Below, one piece after another: positions 40,963-49,694 of a stretch of 64,000 nt of DNA. The notes under the pieces are model-generated. The model was not told the origin of the DNA. It searched no databases and saw only the letters and a program-made list of their open reading frames with translations. The stretch covers positions 1-64,000 of the forward strand of contig DATIDG010000089.1 of NCBI GenBank assembly GCA_035456405.1, written 5' to 3'. Source of the DNA: JAGVSZ01 sp035456405 (lineage in GTDB: Bacteria > Pseudomonadota > Gammaproteobacteria > Burkholderiales > SG8-39). The translations under genes were made by a program, and so were the position numbers. Each line of letters starts with the position of its first letter. Within the stretch, counting starts at the first letter, position 1.

Positions 40963-43050
40963 ATGAACGCAGCCGAATACGCCGTGCATGGCGACGTCGC
41001 GGTGATCACAATGAACAACCCGCCGGTCAACGGGCTCGGACACCCGCTGCGCACGGGCATCGTCGAGGGCGTCGACAAGGCGCTCGCCGACCCGAACGTA
41101 AAGGCGATCGTGCTGATCGGCGGCGGCAACGCCTTCTCGGGCGGCGCCGACATCAAGGAATTCAACACGCCGGCCGCAGCCGCCGAGCCGCATCTGCGGC
41201 AGATCATCGCGAAGATCGAGGCGGCGCCCAAGCCCGTGATCGCCGCGATTCACAAGGTGGCGATGGGCGGCGGGCTGGAGCTCGCGCTCGGCTGCCACTA
41301 CCGCGTCGCCGCGCCGGGCGCCCAGATCGCGCTGCCCGAGGTCAAGCTCGGCATCCTTCCCGGCGCGAGCGGCACGCAGCGGCTGCCGCGCGCCATCGAC
41401 GCGAAGATCGCGCTCGACATGATGGTGACGGGGAATCCGGTGATGTCGGAGAAGATGCCCCCGGGCCTCTTCGACGAGATCGTGCAGGGAGACCTCCTGC
41501 AGGGCGCGGTCGCGTTCGCAAGCAAGATAGCCGCCGAGAAGCGCGGCTTGCGCAAGCTGCGGGACGAGAAGGTGAAGCTCGAAGGCGACGCGGCGGCGTT
41601 CATCGCGGAGGCGACGAAGAAGGTCGCCAAGGAATCGCGCGGTTTCCCTGCCCCGCTGAAGATCGTGGCGTGCGTCGAGGCGGCGACGAAGCTGCCGTTC
41701 GACGAGGGCCTCGCGTTCGAACGCGCCCGTTTCGAGGAGCTGGTCGTCACCACCGAGTCGAAGGCGCTGCGGCACGCCTTCTTCGGCGAACGCACCGCAT
41801 CCAAGATCCCCGACGTCCCCGATTCAACGCCGACCCTGGAGATCAGGAAGGTCGCGATCATCGGCGCCGGCACGATGGGCGGCGGCATCGGGATGGCGTT
41901 CGTGAACGCAGGCTTTCCCGTGACCCTGCTCGAAGTGAAGCAGGACGCCCTCGACCGCGGGCTCGATGTGATCAGGAAGAACTACGTCGCGACGGTCTCG
42001 AAGGGGCGCCTGGCGCAGCCCGAGATGGACAAGCGCATGGCGCGCTTCTCCACGGCGCTCTCCTACGACGGCATCAAGGACGCCGACCTCGTGATCGAGG
42101 CGGTATTCGAGGACATGGGGGTCAAGGAGAAGGTGTTCCGGCAGCTCGACGCGACGATGAAGCCGGGCGCGATCCTCGCGAGCAACACCTCGACGCTCGA
42201 TCTGAACCGGATCGCGTCGTTCACGAAGCGTCCCGAGTGGGTCATCGGGATGCACTTCTTCAGCCCGGCGAACGTGATGCGGCTGCTCGAGATCGTCCGT
42301 GGAGCCAAGACCTCGAAGGAGGTGCTCGCGACGGTGATGAAGCTTTCGAAGGCGATCAGGAAGCTCGGCGTGGTCTCGGGCGTGTGCGACGGCTTCATCG
42401 GCAACCGCATGCTCGAGGAGTATGTGCGCCAGGCCTATTTCCTGGTCGAGGAAGGTGCGTTGCCGCAGCAGGTCGACAAGGCGCTCCAGGACTGGGGCAT
42501 GGCGATGGGGCCGTTCGCGATGATGGACATGGCGGGGCAGGACATCGGCTGGCACATCCGCAAGCGGCGCCGCGCGGAGGATCCCGAGCGGCAGGTCTAC
42601 CCGGCGTGGATCGACCGCGTGTGCGAGATGGGCCGCTTCGGACAGAAGACCGGCAAGGGCGTCTACAAGTACGAAACGGGTTCGCGGGCCCCGATTCCCG
42701 ACGCGGAGATCGAGAAGCTCATCGTGGCGTACTCGAAGGAGACCGGCGTGCCGCGCCGGCAGGTCTCCGACCAGGAGATCGTCGAGCGCTGCATCTTTGC
42801 GCTCGCCAACGAGGGCGCGAAGATCCTCGAGGAGGGCATTGCGCTGCGCGCGAGCGACATCGATATGGTGTACCTGACGGGCTACGGCTTTCCGCTTTAC
42901 CGCGGCGGGCCGATGTTCTACGCCGACACCGTCGGACTGAAGAACGTCGCCGCGGCGATGGCGAAGTACGCCGAGGGCCGCAACGGCCAGTACTGGAAGC
43001 CGGCGGCGCTGCTCGCGAAGCTCGCCGCCGAAGGCAAAACCTTCAACTGA
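40963..43050 (+). CDS. Multifunctional enoyl-CoA hydratase / 3-hydroxyacyl-CoA dehydrogenase
   Basis: A 695-residue fatty-acid oxidation protein. The N-terminal crotonase (about 1-190) has both catalytic glutamates (Gly-Gly-Gly-Leu-Glu-Leu-Ala and Leu-Pro-Glu-Val-Lys-Leu-Gly). The dehydrogenase part begins with Ile-Gly-Ala-Gly-Thr-Met-Gly near 302 and includes His-Phe-Phe-Ser-Pro-Ala and Gly-Asn-Arg-Met. Length and order are those of the FadJ/FadB-like peroxisomal-type enzymes. It hydrates enoyl-CoA and oxidises the product with NAD. The thiolase gene follows after 14 bases. Confidence 0.92.
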   Translation: MNAAEYAVHGDVAVITMNNPPVNGLGHPLRTGIVEGVDKALADPNVKAIVLIGGGNAFSGGADIKEFNTPAAAAEPHLRQIIAKIEAAPKPVIAAIHKVAMGGGLELALGCHYRVAAPGAQIALPEVKLGILPGASGTQRLPRAIDAKIALDMMVTGNPVMSEKMPPGLFDEIVQGDLLQGAVAFASKIAAEKRGLRKLRDEKVKLEGDAAAFIAEATKKVAKESRGFPAPLKIVACVEAATKLPFDEGLAFERARFEELVVTTESKALRHAFFGERTASKIPDVPDSTPTLEIRKVAIIGAGTMGGGIGMAFVNAGFPVTLLEVKQDALDRGLDVIRKNYVATVSKGRLAQPEMDKRMARFSTALSYDGIKDADLVIEAVFEDMGVKEKVFRQLDATMKPGAILASNTSTLDLNRIASFTKRPEWVIGMHFFSPANVMRLLEIVRGAKTSKEVLATVMKLSKAIRKLGVVSGVCDGFIGNRMLEEYVRQAYFLVEEGALPQQVDKALQDWGMAMGPFAMMDMAGQDIGWHIRKRRRAEDPERQVYPAWIDRVCEMGRFGQKTGKGVYKYETGSRAPIPDAEIEKLIVAYSKETGVPRRQVSDQEIVERCIFALANEGAKILEEGIALRASDIDMVYLTGYGFPLYRGGPMFYADTVGLKNVAAAMAKYAEGRNGQYWKPAALLAKLAAEGKTFN

Positions 43051-43064
43051 ACGCGGAGTCGACC

Positions 43065-44243
43065 ATGACCGACGCAGTGATCGTATCCACCGCCCGCACT
43101 CCCCTCGCCAAGTCCTGGCGCGGTTCGTTCAACATGACCCACGGCGCCACGCTGGGCGGGCACGTGGTCAAGCACGCCATCGAGCGCGCGAAGATCGCCC
43201 CGGCCGAGATCGAGGACGTGATCATGGGCTGCGCGAACCCGGAGGGCGCGACCGGGTGGAACATCGCGCGCCAGATCGCGATCCGCGCCGGCTGCCCGGT
43301 CGAGACCGCGGGCGTCACGGTCAACCGCTTCTGCTCCTCCGGACTCCAGACCATCGCTATGGCGGCGCAGCGGATCATGACGGGCGAAGGCGACATCTAC
43401 GTCGCCGGCGGCGTCGAGTCGATCTCGTGCGTGCAGAACGAGATGAACAAGCACATGTTCACCGAGGACTGGCTGATGCAGCACAAGCCGGAGATCTACT
43501 GGCCGATGCTGCAAACGGCGGAGAACGTCGCGAAGCGCTACAAGATCGGCCGCGAGGCGCAGGACCGCTACGGCGTGCAGAGCCAGCTCCGCGCCGCCGC
43601 GGCCGCGTCCGCGGGAAAGACGAAGGACGAGATCGTTCCGCTGTCGGTCAAGATGAAGGTGATCGACAAGAACACCAATGTCGAGTCGGTCAAGGAGGTC
43701 ACCGCCGACCGCGACGAGGGCATTCGCGGCGACACGACCTATGAGGGCGTATCGACGATCAAGGCCGCGATCGACGGCGGGGTGATCGCCGCGGGCAACG
43801 CGAGCCAGTTCTCCGACGGCGCCTCCGCGGCGGTGGTGATGAGTGCGCAGACTGCGGAGCGCAAAGGACTCAAGCCGCTCGGCATCTTCCGCGGTTTCGC
43901 CGTGGCCGGCTGCGAGCCGGACGAGATGGGCATCGGCCCGGTGTTCGCCGTGCCGAAGCTCCTGAAGCGCGCCGGGCTGAAGGTGCAGGACATCGATCTC
44001 TGGGAGCTCAACGAGGCGTTCGCCGTGCAGGTGCTCTACTGCCGCGACAAGCTCGGCATCCCCGACGACCGGCTCAACGTGAACGGCGGCGCGATCGCGG
44101 TCGGCCATCCCTACGGCATGAGCGGGTCGCGCCTCGTCGGACATGCGCTCATCGAGGGCAGGCGCCGCGGCGCGAAGCGCGTCGTCGTCACGATGTGCAT
44201 CGGCGGCGGAATGGGCGCGGCGGGATTGTTCGACGTCGTATGA
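43065..44243 (+). CDS. Acetyl-CoA acyltransferase (thiolase)
   Basis: A 392-residue thiolase. The active-site Cys lies in Asn-Arg-Phe-Cys-Ser-Ser-Gly-Leu-Gln (about 87-95); Asn-Glu-Ala-Phe-Ala, Gly-Gly-Ala-Ile-Ala-Val-Gly-His-Pro and a C-terminal Cys-Ile-Gly-Gly-Gly-Met-Gly complete the catalytic set. It performs the last step of beta-oxidation with the preceding multifunctional enzyme. The stop overlaps the next gene's ATG. Confidence 0.93.
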   Translation: MTDAVIVSTARTPLAKSWRGSFNMTHGATLGGHVVKHAIERAKIAPAEIEDVIMGCANPEGATGWNIARQIAIRAGCPVETAGVTVNRFCSSGLQTIAMAAQRIMTGEGDIYVAGGVESISCVQNEMNKHMFTEDWLMQHKPEIYWPMLQTAENVAKRYKIGREAQDRYGVQSQLRAAAAASAGKTKDEIVPLSVKMKVIDKNTNVESVKEVTADRDEGIRGDTTYEGVSTIKAAIDGGVIAAGNASQFSDGASAAVVMSAQTAERKGLKPLGIFRGFAVAGCEPDEMGIGPVFAVPKLLKRAGLKVQDIDLWELNEAFAVQVLYCRDKLGIPDDRLNVNGGAIAVGHPYGMSGSRLVGHALIEGRRRGAKRVVVTMCIGGGMGAAGLFDVV

Positions 44244-45166
44244 AGATCGCCGTCGTCGGCTGCGGCGCGATGGGGTCGGTCTACGCCGCGCGCCTCGCCA
44301 CCGCCGGACATGACGTTTGGGCAGTGGACAGCTGGCGGGAGCACGTCGAGGCGATGCGCGCCAACGGCCTGCGCGTCGAGGGTGCGTCGGGCGATCGCAC
44401 CGTGCGCGTGAACGCCACGACTTCGGCGGCGGACGCGGGCGAGTGCGATCTCGTCATCATCGCCACGAAGGCGCGCGATGTCGAGGCGGCTGCGCGCGCC
44501 GCGCAGGCGGTCGTCGGGCCGAAGACGCTCGTCCTCTCGATCCAGAACGGCCTCGGCGGGCCCGACCGGGCCGCCGCCGTGCTCGGTCGCAAGCGCCTCG
44601 CGGTGGGCGTGGTCGGCGGTTTCGGCGCCTCGATGCGCGGCCCGGGGCATGCGCATCACAACGGCTGGGAGCTGGTGCGGCTCGGCGAGCTGGCCGGCCC
44701 CGTCACACCGCGCCTCGAGGCGGTCGCGGAGGTGTGGCGCTCGGGCGGCTTCCGCGTGAAGTGCTTCGACGACATCGACCAGCTCGTGTGGGAGAAGCTG
44801 ATCTGCAACGTATGCTTCTCGGGCACGTGCGCGGTGACCGAGCGCACGATCGGCGAGGTCATGGGCGATCCCGACACCTGGCAGGTCGCTTCGGGTTGCG
44901 CGATGGAGGCCTACCAGGTCGCGCGCAAGCGCGGCATCAATCTCGGTTTCGACGAGCCGGTCGCCTACGTGCGCGAGTTCGGCTCGAAGATCCCGAACGC
45001 GCGGCCGTCGATGCTGCTCGATCACATGGCGAAGCGGTGCTCGGAGGTCGAAGCGATCAACGGCGCGATCCCGCCGGCCGCAAGAGCAGTCGGGCTCGCG
45101 GCCCCCTACAACGAAGTGGTCTCCGGGCTCGTGCGCGCGAAGGAGCGGCGGCTCGGCTGCGCCTAG
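44240..45166 (+). CDS. 2-dehydropantoate 2-reductase family protein
   Basis: A 308-residue NADP-binding ketopantoate-reductase-like protein. The Rossmann start Val-Gly-Cys-Gly-Ala-Met-Gly-Ser is at residues 6-13; Lys in Ala-Thr-Lys-Ala-Arg, Gln-Asn-Gly-Leu-Gly and a later Glu-Lys-Leu-Ile-Cys-Asn match PanE. Its place in a beta-oxidation operon (ATGA overlap with the thiolase) suggests that it may reduce another 2-oxo acid rather than serve pantothenate synthesis. It overlaps the convergent dehydrogenase gene by four bases. Confidence 0.85.
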   Translation: MKIAVVGCGAMGSVYAARLATAGHDVWAVDSWREHVEAMRANGLRVEGASGDRTVRVNATTSAADAGECDLVIIATKARDVEAAARAAQAVVGPKTLVLSIQNGLGGPDRAAAVLGRKRLAVGVVGGFGASMRGPGHAHHNGWELVRLGELAGPVTPRLEAVAEVWRSGGFRVKCFDDIDQLVWEKLICNVCFSGTCAVTERTIGEVMGDPDTWQVASGCAMEAYQVARKRGINLGFDEPVAYVREFGSKIPNARPSMLLDHMAKRCSEVEAINGAIPPAARAVGLAAPYNEVVSGLVRAKERRLGCA

Positions 45167-46035
45167 CCCTCGCCCGTCGCGCTCACCGACGCGAAGTGGC
45201 GCAGCATCCGCCCGGCGTCGGGCTCGACGCCGGTGAAGAGGCGGAACGCGCCCACCGCCTGGAACACGGCCATGCCGCCGCCGTCGAGCGTGCGGCAGCC
45301 CCTTGCGCGCGCGACCCGCAGCAGCTCCGTCTCGAGCGGGAAGTACACGATCTCGGCGACCCAGTGCGCGGGCCGCAGCAGCTCCGCCGCCAGCGGCAGG
45401 CCGGGGAACTTCGCCATCCCGGTCGGCGTCGCGTGGATCAGGCCGTCCGCAGTCGCCATCGCGTCGGCGAGATCGGCGCCCGCGACGACCTTGCCTGGGC
45501 CGGCGACGATCGACAGCTGTTCGGCCAGGGCCCGGGCACGCGCCGGATCGAGATCGAACACGGCGACCTGGCCTGCGCCGAGCGCGAACGCGGCGTAGGC
45601 GCAGGCGGCGCCCGCACCGCCCGCGCCGAGCTGCACCACGCGGCCGAGCCGCGAGCCCCCCAGGCCGCGCCGGAAGCTCTCCGCGAATCCGGAGCAGTCG
45701 GTGTTGTGTCCGATCCTGCGGCCGTCCTTCAGCACGACCGTGTTCACCGCGTTGAGCGCACGCGCCTCGCCGGACAGCTCGTGCAGCAACGGGATCACCG
45801 CCTGCTTGCACGGATAGGTGATGTTCAGCCCGGCGAAGCCCATGCGCTCCGCCGCCGTGAGCAGTTCCGGCAGCGATTCGGGTCCGAGGCCGAGCCGGTC
45901 GAGGTCGATGAGTTTGTAGACGCAGCGCAGGCCCTGCTCGCCGGCCTCGCGCTGGTGCATTGCCGGGGTGAGCGAGGACTGGATGCCGGAACCGATCAGG
46001 CCGAGCAGGATGCCTTCCGACCACGCAGCGCTCAC
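45163..46035 (-). CDS. Quinate/shikimate dehydrogenase (QsuD-like)
   Basis: A 290-residue AroE-superfamily enzyme. The N-terminus has Leu-Ile-Gly-Ser-Gly-Ile-Gln-Ser-Ser-Leu-Thr-Pro-Ala-Met-His, the form seen in catabolic quinate/shikimate dehydrogenases such as QsuD, not the Ser-Lys-Ser-Pro of biosynthetic AroE. Asn-Ile-Thr-Tyr-Pro-Cys-Lys and Asn-Thr-Asp-Cys-Ser-Gly bind substrate; Gly-Ala-Gly-Gly-Ala-Gly and Phe-Asp-Leu-Asp (acidic, so NAD rather than NADP) form the cofactor site. Start is a GTG at 46035. Its neighbours (TRAP, dehydroshikimate dehydratase) support catabolism. Confidence 0.88.
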   Translation of the reverse strand: MSAAWSEGILLGLIGSGIQSSLTPAMHQREAGEQGLRCVYKLIDLDRLGLGPESLPELLTAAERMGFAGLNITYPCKQAVIPLLHELSGEARALNAVNTVVLKDGRRIGHNTDCSGFAESFRRGLGGSRLGRVVQLGAGGAGAACAYAAFALGAGQVAVFDLDPARARALAEQLSIVAGPGKVVAGADLADAMATADGLIHATPTGMAKFPGLPLAAELLRPAHWVAEIVYFPLETELLRVARARGCRTLDGGGMAVFQAVGAFRLFTGVEPDAGRMLRHFASVSATGEG

Positions 46036-46125
46036 GGCGTTCCGATCAGAGGGTGACGGCGGAGCCGCTCGCCGCCGCCTCGTGCTGGCCGACGCCGATC
46101 ACGCCGATGCGGACGCGGGTCATCG

Positions 46126-46755
46126 CTATTTCGACGTGCGCTTCACGTCCCGCGACGCCACCAGCGCCGCGGGCTCCCGTGCATCCACGAACACCATCGC
46201 GAGCCGGCATCGACCGGGGCCGCGGTTGATCCACGCGTGGTTGGTGCCCTGCTGCACGACCACATCCCCGGCCGCAAGTCGGACTTCGGTCTCGTCCAAC
46301 AGGAGGAAGATCTCGCCCTCCAGCACAACTACGTAGTCGATGGTTCGCGTCCGGTGAATGAGCGGATGGCGCGGCGGCCGGCCTGGCGCCACGTCGTCGC
46401 CGATGCCGAAGTCGCGCAGCACCGTCGCATGATCGAGCAGGTCCTCGCCTCCGGTCGACGGCGGAAACTCGGCGAGCCGGAAGATCGTGCCGCCTCGCGG
46501 CGGCGGCACGCCGATCTCGCGCGCAGCCCGGTCCGCGCGCCCTGATACGTCGGCCGGCGACTCGTCGGTCACCCAGAGGAGGGTCGATGCATTGCCCTGC
46601 GCCCTGCCCTTCACGTTCGGGGCAGCCGAGTCGAACAGCACGACCGAGCGGCCGGCGGCGTCGTGACCGGTGACGACCCGGCGCACCGCACGCGCCGCCG
46701 GGTGGCCCGGCTTCGGCGGAGCGGAACCTCCGCCCTCCCCATGCTCGGCCGGCAT
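46126..46755 (-). CDS. Cupin-domain protein
   Basis: A 209-residue soluble protein. The C-terminal half (about 120-195) is a cupin: Ile-His-Arg-Thr-Arg-Thr-Ile-Asp-Tyr, Leu-Glu-Gly-Glu-Ile, and Gln-Gln-Gly-Thr-Asn-His-Ala-Trp. The pattern (Thr-Ile-Asp-Tyr-Val-Val-Val-Leu-Glu-Gly) is common in cupins linked to aromatic and sugar catabolism. Metal or sugar binding is possible; the function is unknown. It follows the 63-residue gene by 5 bases and precedes the dehydrogenase gene. Confidence 0.78.
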   Translation of the reverse strand: MPAEHGEGGGSAPPKPGHPAARAVRRVVTGHDAAGRSVVLFDSAAPNVKGRAQGNASTLLWVTDESPADVSGRADRAAREIGVPPPRGGTIFRLAEFPPSTGGEDLLDHATVLRDFGIGDDVAPGRPPRHPLIHRTRTIDYVVVLEGEIFLLLDETEVRLAAGDVVVQQGTNHAWINRGPGRCRLAMVFVDAREPAALVASRDVKRTSK

Positions 46756-46760
46756 TTCGG

Positions 46761-46952
46761 TTACTTGCCTTTCAGCGGCGGCAGCACCTCCGTCACCACC
46801 TGCTTGCCGCCCTTCACTTCGACGAGGAAGCTCTCGCGGTCGATGTCGCCCTTGTCGTCGAAGCAGACATCCATCAGCGGACCCAGCGTGTCCTTGGCGC
46901 TGGAGCAGGTGTTCTTGACAGCCCTGACGACCAGCTGCAGAAAGTCGCTCAT
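46761..46952 (-). CDS. Small hypothetical protein
   Basis: A 63-residue acidic-basic balanced protein with two cysteines (Asn-Thr-Cys-Ser-Ser, Asp-Val-Cys-Phe-Asp) and no signal or membrane segment. A strong GGGGAGGG site precedes the ATG. Five bases separate it from the cupin gene. Not recognised. Confidence 0.6.
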   Translation of the reverse strand: MSDFLQLVVRAVKNTCSSAKDTLGPLMDVCFDDKGDIDRESFLVEVKGGKQVVTEVLPPLKGK

Positions 46953-47160
46953 TTCCCTCCCCCGATTGGCGCCGCGCCGCGGCGCGATTGTCGCATCCGA
47001 TCGCCCGGGCCCCCGGTGCCGCTTGCGCCCCTTGCGTGGTTATCGAACCACAGTCCAGGCTGCCGCGTTTTGCCGCGCGACATACTCACGCTGCACCTGT
47101 CTCCGCTGCAGGCGGCCGCACGCGACCCGGGGGTGGGTCCGTCAAGCACGTAGATCGGAG

Positions 47161-47817
47161 TCACCCCGGCAGGTCCTTGCAAGTCATGGCGTACGCGAGG
47201 CGATAGAGCCCCTCGACCGCGCCGGGTAGTGCGAGCTCGTCGCGGGCGACGGCCCTCACGGCATCCACATCGTACCCGCAGACCAGCAGCGCCCGGTCTG
47301 CGGGCGCGTCGCCGCCCCGGATCCTCTGCTCCGTCGTTTGCGGCGTCGAGGCCGTGGGCTGGCTCTCGAGGAGGTGGGCGCCGCTGAGGCCCCTGCGCCC
47401 GGGCAATCCCGGCAGCACCTCGGAGGCGAGCCGCTTCACGAGCGCCCTGCCGCCGCGCGGCGGCGGCGAAAAGCGGATCGTCGCCACGGCCTGGCCCAGC
47501 CCGCCACCGAAGCTCGCGCGCACGCGGCACAGGCTGCGGACCATGTTCCGGTGGTGCGGCATCATCTTGCGCGACCAGGGCGTGGGATTGTTCAACCGCT
47601 CGAGGTACGGCCCGCTCGTAATGGTCGCGAGCCGCGCGACCTCGTAGAGGACGAAATAGGAAGGCTCCCCGGAGAGCGCGACCCACCGGCTGCCACGCAG
47701 GAACCCGGGGACGCCGAGACGCTCGGGCATGTGCTCGTGCGAGTGCCAATCCTCCCATTCCGCCCTGACCTCCTGCGGAACGTCCCACCACATGGCGACG
47801 GCGGCGCGGCCCAGCAT
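47161..47817 (-). CDS. EthD/dimeric alpha-beta-barrel-like protein
   Basis: A 218-residue protein with two ferredoxin-like halves. The N-terminal Trp-Trp-Asp-Val-Pro-x5-Glu-Trp-Glu-Asp-Trp-His-Ser-His-Glu-His-Met-Pro-Glu-Arg and the following Gly-Val-Pro-Gly-Phe-Leu-Arg-Gly-Ser-Arg-Trp with Tyr-Phe-Val-Leu-Tyr-Glu-Val match the EthD/DUF4286-type family found beside aromatic and terpenoid degradation genes. A catalytic role is unproven. It follows dctM by 4 bases. Confidence 0.75.
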   Translation of the reverse strand: MLGRAAVAMWWDVPQEVRAEWEDWHSHEHMPERLGVPGFLRGSRWVALSGEPSYFVLYEVARLATITSGPYLERLNNPTPWSRKMMPHHRNMVRSLCRVRASFGGGLGQAVATIRFSPPPRGGRALVKRLASEVLPGLPGRRGLSGAHLLESQPTASTPQTTEQRIRGGDAPADRALLVCGYDVDAVRAVARDELALPGAVEGLYRLAYAMTCKDLPG

Positions 47818-47821
47818 CCGC

Positions 47822-49117
47822 TCAGCCCTTGTAGCCGAGTAGCCTGGGCAGGAACAGCACCAGGTCCGGGACCACGGTAACGAGAGCCAGGGCCCCGATC
47901 ATCACGGCGAGGAACGGCAGAACCTCGCGCACCAGCGCCTTCAGCGGCACCTCGGCGATCTTGACCATCATGAACAGCAGCAGGCCGTAGGGCGGCGTGA
48001 TCAGGCCGATCATGATGTTCAGCACCGCGACGATCCCGAAGTGCACCGGGTCGATGCCGAGCGCCTGCGCGGTCGGCAGGAGCACCGGAACGATGACCAG
48101 CAGGATGGTCGTGCCCTCCAGGAAGCAGCCCAGCGCCAGCAGGAGAAGATTCACCGCCAGCAGGAAGGCAAGCGGCGACAGCTCGTACCCCTTCAGCACG
48201 GCCGCGAGCGTCTTCGGGACGTTCTCGGCCGTGACGACGTAGTTGAACACCAGCGCCCCGGCGATCAGCATGCCGATCGAGATGGTGATGCGCGCGCTCC
48301 TCGCGAGCGACTGGTAGACGTCGCCCCACGAAATGCTGCGGTAGAGGAAGGCCGACACAAGCAGGGCATACGCGGCGGCCGCCGCCGCGGCTTCGGTCGG
48401 CGTGGTCACGCCGCTGTAGAGGCAGCCGAGAAGGATCACCGGCATCATCAGCGCGGGGAACGCCTCCCAGGTGATGCGCGGCAGCTCGCGCAGCGGCACG
48501 CGCGCCTCGACCGGAAAGCCGCGCCGCTTCGCCGTAAAGGCGATGAGGCCCATCTGAACCAGCCCGATGAGGATGCCCGGCAAGACGCCGGCCAGGAAAA
48601 GGAAGCCGATCGACGTGTCCGACACCAGGGCGTACAGCACGAGCGGGATTGACGGCGGGATGATCGGCCCGATCACCGAGGACGCGGCCGTAAGCGCGGC
48701 GGCGAAGCTCGCCGTGTACTTGCCGTCCCGCGTCATCAGCGTCTGCATGATCTTGCCGCTCCCTGCGGCATCGGCGAGCGCGGAGCCCGACATGCTGGCG
48801 AAGACGATGCTCTGCACGACGTTCACCTGCGCGAGGCCGCCGCGGAAGCGCCCGACCAGCGCGTTGCAGAAGCGCAGCAGCCGGTCCATGATGCTGCCGC
48901 TGTTCATGAACTCGGCGGCGAGGATGAACAGCGGGATCGCCAGCAGCACATAGCTCGTGTACATGCCGTTCAGCAGCTGCTCCGCGGCGGTCCCCATGTC
49001 CAGCCCCTTGGCGTAGAGATAGAGGATCGACCCGGCGATCATCGCGTGCCCCACCGGCAGGCCGAGCAGGCTGAGGGCCACGATTGCCGCCAGCGACACG
49101 GCGAACGGGGTGCTCAT
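47822..49117 (-). CDS. dctM: TRAP transporter large permease (second system)
   Basis: A 431-residue DctM-type membrane protein, complete, with Ile-Ile-Pro-Pro-Ser-Ile-Pro-Leu-Val-Leu and Thr-Thr-Pro-Thr-Glu-Ala-Ala-Ala. It belongs to the more common C4-dicarboxylate-like subgroup, unlike the 7.4-8.7 kb copy. Context suggests quinate or shikimate as substrate. Confidence 0.92.
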   Translation of the reverse strand: MSTPFAVSLAAIVALSLLGLPVGHAMIAGSILYLYAKGLDMGTAAEQLLNGMYTSYVLLAIPLFILAAEFMNSGSIMDRLLRFCNALVGRFRGGLAQVNVVQSIVFASMSGSALADAAGSGKIMQTLMTRDGKYTASFAAALTAASSVIGPIIPPSIPLVLYALVSDTSIGFLFLAGVLPGILIGLVQMGLIAFTAKRRGFPVEARVPLRELPRITWEAFPALMMPVILLGCLYSGVTTPTEAAAAAAAYALLVSAFLYRSISWGDVYQSLARSARITISIGMLIAGALVFNYVVTAENVPKTLAAVLKGYELSPLAFLLAVNLLLLALGCFLEGTTILLVIVPVLLPTAQALGIDPVHFGIVAVLNIMIGLITPPYGLLLFMMVKIAEVPLKALVREVLPFLAVMIGALALVTVVPDLVLFLPRLLGYKG

Positions 49118-49187
49118 TGGACTGCCCTCGCGCGAAGTGCGCTCGGGCGTTCGCCCTCAACCCACTCAGGGGTTGACACAGGATGTC

Positions 49188-49694
49188 TCACAGGCCGGAG
49201 CTTGCCTTGGTGAGGTCCGCTGCTCCAGGGTCCCGTCCGCGCACGAGGTGCCACAGCAGCCAGACGTACCGCACGATCACGGCGACGAGGAACACCACGT
49301 AGATGGAGAAGAGCCAGTCCATGCGGATCTTGAGATAGGACGACTTCTCCACCTTCATGAAGGTGACGTAGTCGAACGACGCCTTGAGCGACGCGCCATA
49401 GAGCACGACGAGCGCCAGCGCGACGGCGATCCCCATGGCGATGCGCGGCCGGCGGCCCACGGCCGCCGTAAGGAGGTCGAAGCGGATCTCCTCGCTTTCC
49501 TTCAGCACGAAGGCGGCGCCCCAGAGCACCAGCCACAGCCACAGGACGACCGTCAGCTCGGAGGTCCAGCCGACGGGGAAGTTGAGGAAGTAGCGGAAGA
49601 CGATCTGGATGATGAAGGCGGCGAACATCACCGCGAGCATCCCCGCGGCGACGTTCTCCGCCCGCTGGCGCAGCCAGGCCGCGGCGGCGCCCAT
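49188..49694 (-). CDS. dctQ: TRAP transporter small permease (second system)
   Basis: A 168-residue protein with four helices. Gln-Ile-Val-Phe-Arg-Tyr-Phe and Trp-Thr-Ser-Glu-Leu-Thr mark the DctQ family. Its start ATG at 49694 shares a base with the dctP stop (TGATG), so translation is coupled. A 70-base gap separates it from dctM. Confidence 0.88.
   Translation of the reverse strand: MGAAAAWLRQRAENVAAGMLAVMFAAFIIQIVFRYFLNFPVGWTSELTVVLWLWLVLWGAAFVLKESEEIRFDLLTAAVGRRPRIAMGIAVALALVVLYGASLKASFDYVTFMKVEKSSYLKIRMDWLFSIYVVFLVAVIVRYVWLLWHLVRGRDPGAADLTKASSGL

Noticed and set aside
46046..46123. 25-codon frame beginning like a dinucleotide-binding protein
   Set aside because: Too short to be a functional oxidoreductase; the Gly-Val-Ile-Gly-Val-Gly similarity may be chance, and it falls between two tightly packed genes.
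46953..47160. Possible gene in the gap before the 63-residue protein
   Set aside because: Frames in both directions give low-complexity Arg/Pro/Ala products with no ribosome site or motif.
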